Positions 58,183 through 61,620 of a DNA stretch of 61,620 nt are shown here, in pieces. Under the pieces are notes generated by a model. That model searched no databases and had not been told where the DNA came from. It was given only the letters and a program-made list of their open reading frames with translations. Made by a program: the position numbers and the translations under genes. Source of the stretch: an uncultured Gammaproteobacteria bacterium. Its GTDB lineage: Bacteria > Pseudomonadota > Gammaproteobacteria > Pseudomonadales > Pseudohongiellaceae. Each line of letters begins with the position of its first letter. The first letter of the stretch is position 1. The stretch spans positions 1-61,620 of the forward strand of contig CALEJT010000052.1 in NCBI GenBank assembly GCA_937898685.1. The letters run 5' to 3'.

Positions 58183-59097
58183 TCACTCCGCCTCTGCTCT
58201 TCGCACCGCCTCCACGAAGGCGACGAGATCGCGGTTGAAGCGTTCGGCCTCTTCGAGAAAAGGCGCGTGGCCGGAGTCGGGATAGATCAGCGTTTGGGCC
58301 TGCGGCATCAGTTGTTGCGCACGCCGGTTCGAGGCTTGCGCCTGCACCAGCGCATCATGCGCGCCGTAGATCAACAGCAGCGGCTTGCTCATGTTGCCAA
58401 GACCTCGCGTGGCATCCACAGTCATGCGCTGCACCGCACGCTGCATCGTGTCGGAGGCAAGTGCGCCGTTGGCAAGTAAACGCTGAAAGGTCTCGGGATC
58501 GGGCTGCTGTTCGAAGCAGAGCGCGATGAATTCGCGCTCGGCATCGAGATGAGTCTTGAGTTCCGCGCTGGCGAGCGCCGCATAGAGCTCGGGCCGCTGC
58601 ACGATCTGCTCTTCGGTGAGTTCGATGACACCACCGACGTAGACTGCGCCAGCGATGTCCACATCACCATGCGTGGCGAGATAGTTCGAGATCACTGCGG
58701 CACCCAGCGACCAACCGACCAGGATCGGTCGCTCGGCACTGATCCAATCGATCACCGTAGCCAGTTCGTCACCCCAGCGGCTGCCATCGACGTAGAAACT
58801 CTCGTCGTCCGGCTTGTCCGACCTGCCGTGGCCACGCATGTCATAAGTGATGAGACGATGGTTTTGCAGAAGCGCACTCTGCGTCTGCGCCTCCCAGCTC
58901 AGATGACTGCCGAGAAGTCCATGCACGAACACGATGGGCTGCCCATCCGGATCGCCATGTTCCTGCACCGCTATGGCCAGACCGTCCGGCGTGGTGAGAG
59001 TGTAAGCAGTACCGGCGTGGGTGAGTGAGCCAAGGCTCAGAAACAGTGCGGCGGCAAACCATTGCCGCCAGAAACCGATGATTCTCGAATTCAACAT
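58183..59097 (-). CDS. Secreted alpha/beta hydrolase
   Basis: The 304-residue protein has a signal peptide (about 1-28), the oxyanion motif FVHGLLGSHLSW, the nucleophile elbow GWSLG and the catalytic His in PDSGHAPF with an Asp in GAHDALVQ. It is a canonical hydrolase of unknown substrate. GGGAGG lies seven bases before the ATG at 59097. It diverges from the MerR gene and its promoter carries a MerR-type operator. Confidence 0.88.
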   Translation of the reverse strand: MLNSRIIGFWRQWFAAALFLSLGSLTHAGTAYTLTTPDGLAIAVQEHGDPDGQPIVFVHGLLGSHLSWEAQTQSALLQNHRLITYDMRGHGRSDKPDDESFYVDGSRWGDELATVIDWISAERPILVGWSLGAAVISNYLATHGDVDIAGAVYVGGVIELTEEQIVQRPELYAALASAELKTHLDAEREFIALCFEQQPDPETFQRLLANGALASDTMQRAVQRMTVDATRGLGNMSKPLLLIYGAHDALVQAQASNRRAQQLMPQAQTLIYPDSGHAPFLEEAERFNRDLVAFVEAVRRAEAE

Positions 59098-59126
59098 GTG
59101 AACCTCCCTTGAACAACGGGAGGCGT

Positions 59127-59158
59127 AGCCTAGACCCTCACACCAGTGTGAGAGTCAA
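59127..59158 (-). promoter_or_regulatory. MerR-type promoter with long spacer and operator
   Basis: On the minus strand TTGACT (59158-59153) and TAGGCT (59132-59127) are separated by 20 bp. Inside the spacer is the perfect palindrome CTCACAC-CA-GTGTGAG (59137-59152). A 19-20 bp spacer with a central dyad is the mark of MerR-regulated promoters, and it drives the hydrolase. Confidence 0.78.
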
Positions 59159-59182
59159 GAGGCATTTGTTAGGCTTGGGCCC

Positions 59183-59551
59183 ATGTCCACGAACCTCAAA
59201 GCTCTACGCATCGGAGAGTTGGCGAAGGCCACCGGTGTCAGCGTGCGCGCACTTCGTCACTACGATGGCCACGGCCTGCTCGCTTCCACTCGCGCGGGGA
59301 ACGGCTATCGTCTGTTCCAACCGCAGGCGATCGATCAGGTGCGGCAACTGCAGCGCCTGCTCGGCGCCGGTTTCAGCCTGGAAGAAATCAAGACCTTTCC
59401 CGACTGCATGCGGCTGATCGAGGGCGCCAAGGCCTGTCCACAGACTTCCGCCCTGCATCGCAAGCGCCTCGCCATGCTGGAAAAACAGATCACCGAACTC
59501 GAGCGCCGCCGCGCACGACTGCGCGCGATGTTGACTGACGCGCAGGACTAG
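59183..59551 (+). CDS. MerR family transcriptional regulator
   Basis: The 122-residue protein has the MerR winged helix (RIGELAKATGVSVRALRHYD, GLLASTRAGNGYRLF) and a dimerisation coiled coil (about 80-122). It lacks the metal-binding cysteines of the metal sensors. CPQTSALHRKR contains one of its few cysteines. The effector is unknown. It likely acts on the dyad between itself and the hydrolase. Its stop overlaps the convergent MarR gene by four bases. Confidence 0.9.
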   Translation: MSTNLKALRIGELAKATGVSVRALRHYDGHGLLASTRAGNGYRLFQPQAIDQVRQLQRLLGAGFSLEEIKTFPDCMRLIEGAKACPQTSALHRKRLAMLEKQITELERRRARLRAMLTDAQD

Positions 59552-60033
59552 TTCTTTTCCGAATCACGCTCCAAGGCATCGGCGAAGCGCTGCATCAGCT
59601 GCACGAAGGTATCGAGTTCTGCACTGCTCCAATCCTTGAAGATTTCCTGCGCCTTGCGCGCACGCGCGGCATCGATGCGTTTCGTCATAGCCCTGCCCTT
59701 GGCAGCGATGACGGCTTCGCGCTTGCGCCGATCCTCTTCACTTTCGCGGCGTTCGATCAGGCCGAGACTTTCCAATTTCGCGACCTGACGACTGAGGGTC
59801 GTGTAGTCGCGCCCCATGCGCTCACCCAACTCCACCACACCGATCGGGCCAAGCCGCTCGATGCTGATCAATACCGAAAACAACGCGCGATCGAGCTGCA
59901 CGCCGGCCGCCTTGAGCATCTGCTCATCGTTACGCGGGCGCACCATCACGCCCATGATGCGCATCATGGCGCCGTGCAGCGCCTTCACGCGCTCCGACAT
60001 ATGTGTATCTTGCACATATTTTTCTTTTGCCAT
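59548..60033 (-). CDS. MarR family transcriptional regulator
   Basis: The 161-residue protein has the MarR winged helix with LGPIGVVELGERMGRDYTTL, SRQVAKLESLGLIERRESEE and DRRKREAVIAAKGRAMTK. The ATG at 60033 follows GGAGGTAGCCT. A start at 60000 (MSERV) is less likely. It diverges from an FAD monooxygenase, which it probably controls through two 19-bp direct repeats. Confidence 0.92.
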   Translation of the reverse strand: MAKEKYVQDTHMSERVKALHGAMMRIMGVMVRPRNDEQMLKAAGVQLDRALFSVLISIERLGPIGVVELGERMGRDYTTLSRQVAKLESLGLIERRESEEDRRKREAVIAAKGRAMTKRIDAARARKAQEIFKDWSSAELDTFVQLMQRFADALERDSEKN

Positions 60034-60069
60034 AGGCTACCTCCAAATGGGTGCATATTACACATATTT
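60001..60069 (-). promoter_or_regulatory. Two direct-repeat operators for the MarR regulator
   Basis: On the minus strand AAATATGTGTAATATGCAC (60069-60051) and AAATATGTGCAAGATACAC (60021-60003) match at 16 of 19 positions. They begin 48 bp apart. The first lies in the divergent promoter region and the second inside the start of the MarR coding sequence. Confidence 0.68.
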
Positions 60070-60078
60070 GGAGGAGCC

Positions 60079-61575
60079 ATGAAAAAGGATGATGCGATTG
60101 AAGTACTGATCGTCGGCGCCGGCGCCGCGGGACTCACGCTTGCCATCGAACTGGCGCGTCGTGACATCGATTTCCGCGTGATCGACAAGGCACCCGTTCC
60201 TTTCGCGGGTTCGCGCGGCAAGGGCATCCAACCGCGCTCGCAGGAAATCTTCGAGGATCTCGGCCTGATCGACCGGCTCATGGCCGTGGGTGGGGAATAC
60301 CCGGATCAACGTCTCTATCGCGAGGATGGCAGTCACGAGGAGCGCGCCCTCGGTGAACGCACTCCTCCTACTCCAGCCGAGCCCTACCACTGGGCGCTGA
60401 TGGTGCCGCAGTCCCTCACCGAGCAGTTGATGCGTGAACGATTGCTGGAACTCGGATACCGCGTGGAATTCGGCCGCGAGCTACGTGAGTTCACGCAGCA
60501 CGAACAGGATGTCATTGCGCACGTTGGCGGCATGGACGGCGCGGAAACCATACGAGCGCGTTATCTGATCGGCGCCGATGGTGGACGCAGTTTCGTGCGC
60601 AAGCGCCTGGGCATCGACTTCCCCGGCAAGACGCTGGGCGTACATGCCCTGGTGGCGGACGTGGAACTCGAAGGTCTGGGTCGTGATGCGTGGCATCAGT
60701 TCAATCCCGGCGACATGGCGGCGATGCTGTCGATCTGTCCGCTCGCTGGCACTCCCCTATTCCAGATCCAGGCGCCGATTCCGCCGGAACCGCGGCCGGA
60801 TCTCAGCCCTGCAGGATTGAATCGCTTGATCTTGGAACGCACGGGGCGTGACGACATCGAGGTGCGTACCGTCAGCTGGGCCTCGAACTACCAGATGAAT
60901 GCGCGTCTCGCCGAGCGCTATCGCGCAGGCTACGTCTTCCTCGTGGGCGACGCCGCCCACATTCATCCACCTACCGGCGGACAGGGCCTCAACACCGGTG
61001 TGCAGGATGCCTACAACCTGGGTTGGAAATTGGCAGCCGTGCTGCGCGGCGCGAACGCGGCTTTACTCGACAGTTACGAAGCCGAACGCCTTCCCGTGGC
61101 GCAAGCCATGCTGGGCCTCACCTCGCGGCTGCTCGACGAGCAGAAGCAAGGCGAGATGCGGCGCGGGCGTGAAACGCAGCAGCTCGACATCGGTTATCCG
61201 GATTCGCCGCTCAACACGTCAGACCAAGGCCGCTCGCGCCAACTCCGCCCCGGCGATCGCGCACCCGATGCACCTCTGCGCGGCGCCGCAGGGCAGGTGA
61301 TACGGCTGTTCAATCTCCTACAAGGCACGCATTGGACCTTGCTCGCTCACGACGCCCAGCGGGACATGCTACGAGCGCGACCGGGATTGCGCATTCATCA
61401 CATCGGCGCGCACGGCGAGTTGAGAGATGAGTGGCAGCACTTCCACAGCGCTTATGGTCTGAGCGAAGGTGAGTGCGTGTTGATCAGACCCGATGGTTAT
61501 ATCGCCGCGATTTTCGGTGCGGACACCATCACACACTTCGACGCATGGACGAAGAAATGGGGCCTGTTTGGATGA
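60079..61575 (+). CDS. FAD-dependent aromatic monooxygenase
   Basis: The 498-residue protein belongs to the PheA/TfdB type of flavoprotein hydroxylases. It has the FAD motif VLIVGAGAAGLTLAIELARR, the middle RARYLIGADGGRSFVRKRLG (DG motif) and GDAAHIHPPTGGQGLNTGVQ, and a thioredoxin-like carboxy end. The substrate is probably a phenol or polyketide-like aromatic, and no other catabolic gene is next to it. GAGGAG precedes the ATG at 60079. It is divergent from, and probably repressed by, the MarR regulator. The last 45 bp of the window hold no gene. Confidence 0.92.
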   Translation: MKKDDAIEVLIVGAGAAGLTLAIELARRDIDFRVIDKAPVPFAGSRGKGIQPRSQEIFEDLGLIDRLMAVGGEYPDQRLYREDGSHEERALGERTPPTPAEPYHWALMVPQSLTEQLMRERLLELGYRVEFGRELREFTQHEQDVIAHVGGMDGAETIRARYLIGADGGRSFVRKRLGIDFPGKTLGVHALVADVELEGLGRDAWHQFNPGDMAAMLSICPLAGTPLFQIQAPIPPEPRPDLSPAGLNRLILERTGRDDIEVRTVSWASNYQMNARLAERYRAGYVFLVGDAAHIHPPTGGQGLNTGVQDAYNLGWKLAAVLRGANAALLDSYEAERLPVAQAMLGLTSRLLDEQKQGEMRRGRETQQLDIGYPDSPLNTSDQGRSRQLRPGDRAPDAPLRGAAGQVIRLFNLLQGTHWTLLAHDAQRDMLRARPGLRIHHIGAHGELRDEWQHFHSAYGLSEGECVLIRPDGYIAAIFGADTITHFDAWTKKWGLFG

Positions 61576-61620
61576 AGGATCAGCTTGCAGCGAGGAAGAA
61601 AGTGGAGCGGGTGAAGGGAA

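Noticed and set aside
1..61620. CRISPR arrays, insertion sequences or prophage genes
   Set aside because: I saw no regular spaced repeats, transposase, integrase or phage structural motifs.

Overview
This window is a piece of a chromosome of a moderately GC-rich gammaproteobacterium. The evidence is the block birA, coaX, SPOR-domain gene, tRNA-Tyr, tRNA-Gly, tRNA-Thr, tuf, the holD-rimI pair, a sigma-54/NtrC-type glnK-amtB promoter, and a polar-type flagellar gene set. I cannot name the genus. No insertion sequence, prophage, plasmid or CRISPR signal is visible.

Layout. (1) 1-3393, minus strand: birA, coaX, a SPOR-domain membrane protein, then a tRNA operon (Tyr, Gly, Thr) running into tuf, of which only the first codons are present. 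(2) 3690-5606: glnK-amtB behind two NtrC-like boxes and a -24/-12 promoter, closed by a strong terminator. (3) 5621-30943: a large flagellar region. It holds a glycosyltransferase, flaG, an inverted fliE, the long plus-strand operon fliF-G-H-I-J-K-L-M-N-O-P-Q-R, the minus-strand series flgB-C-D-E-F-G-H-I-J-K-L, and the plus-strand flgA, flgM, flgN. flgM carries a near-consensus FliA (sigma-28) promoter. (4) 31072-42278: mixed housekeeping and accessory genes, namely two proteins of unknown function, an AT-rich gap with DnaA-box-like sequences, a secreted lysozyme-like protein, hisC, holD-rimI, an EF-hand protein, a CBS protein, mscL, a TetR regulator, a MocR regulator beside a LysE exporter, and an SDR enzyme. 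A gap with REP-like hairpins follows.

(5) 42279-50572 is the most unusual part. After an NlpE/META lipoprotein comes a tightly packed set: a CDP-alcohol phosphotransferase, a divergent 6-pyruvoyl-tetrahydropterin-synthase-like protein, a zinc-less MDR dehydrogenase, a RibD reductase domain without deaminase, GTP cyclohydrolase II, a TTG-started glycosyltransferase, a methyltransferase and a membrane sulfatase-family protein. Together they read like a pathway that starts from GTP, builds a pyrimidine or pterin-like group and places it on, or next to, a lipid or glycan. I do not know of a described product, so this is my candidate for an undescribed system.

(6) 50737-61575: soluble lytic transglycosylase, cold-shock protein with a long leader, OmpW-like porin, catalase with two leader hairpins, a FUSC membrane protein, a cytochrome c'-like protein, a MerR regulator divergent from an alpha/beta hydrolase, and a MarR regulator divergent from an FAD monooxygenase. 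The last two pairs have clear candidate operators.

Genes are densely packed. Many starts overlap the previous stop (ATGA or GTGA), and three convergent pairs share a four-base stop overlap. Several genes start with GTG or TTG behind a good ribosome-binding site.
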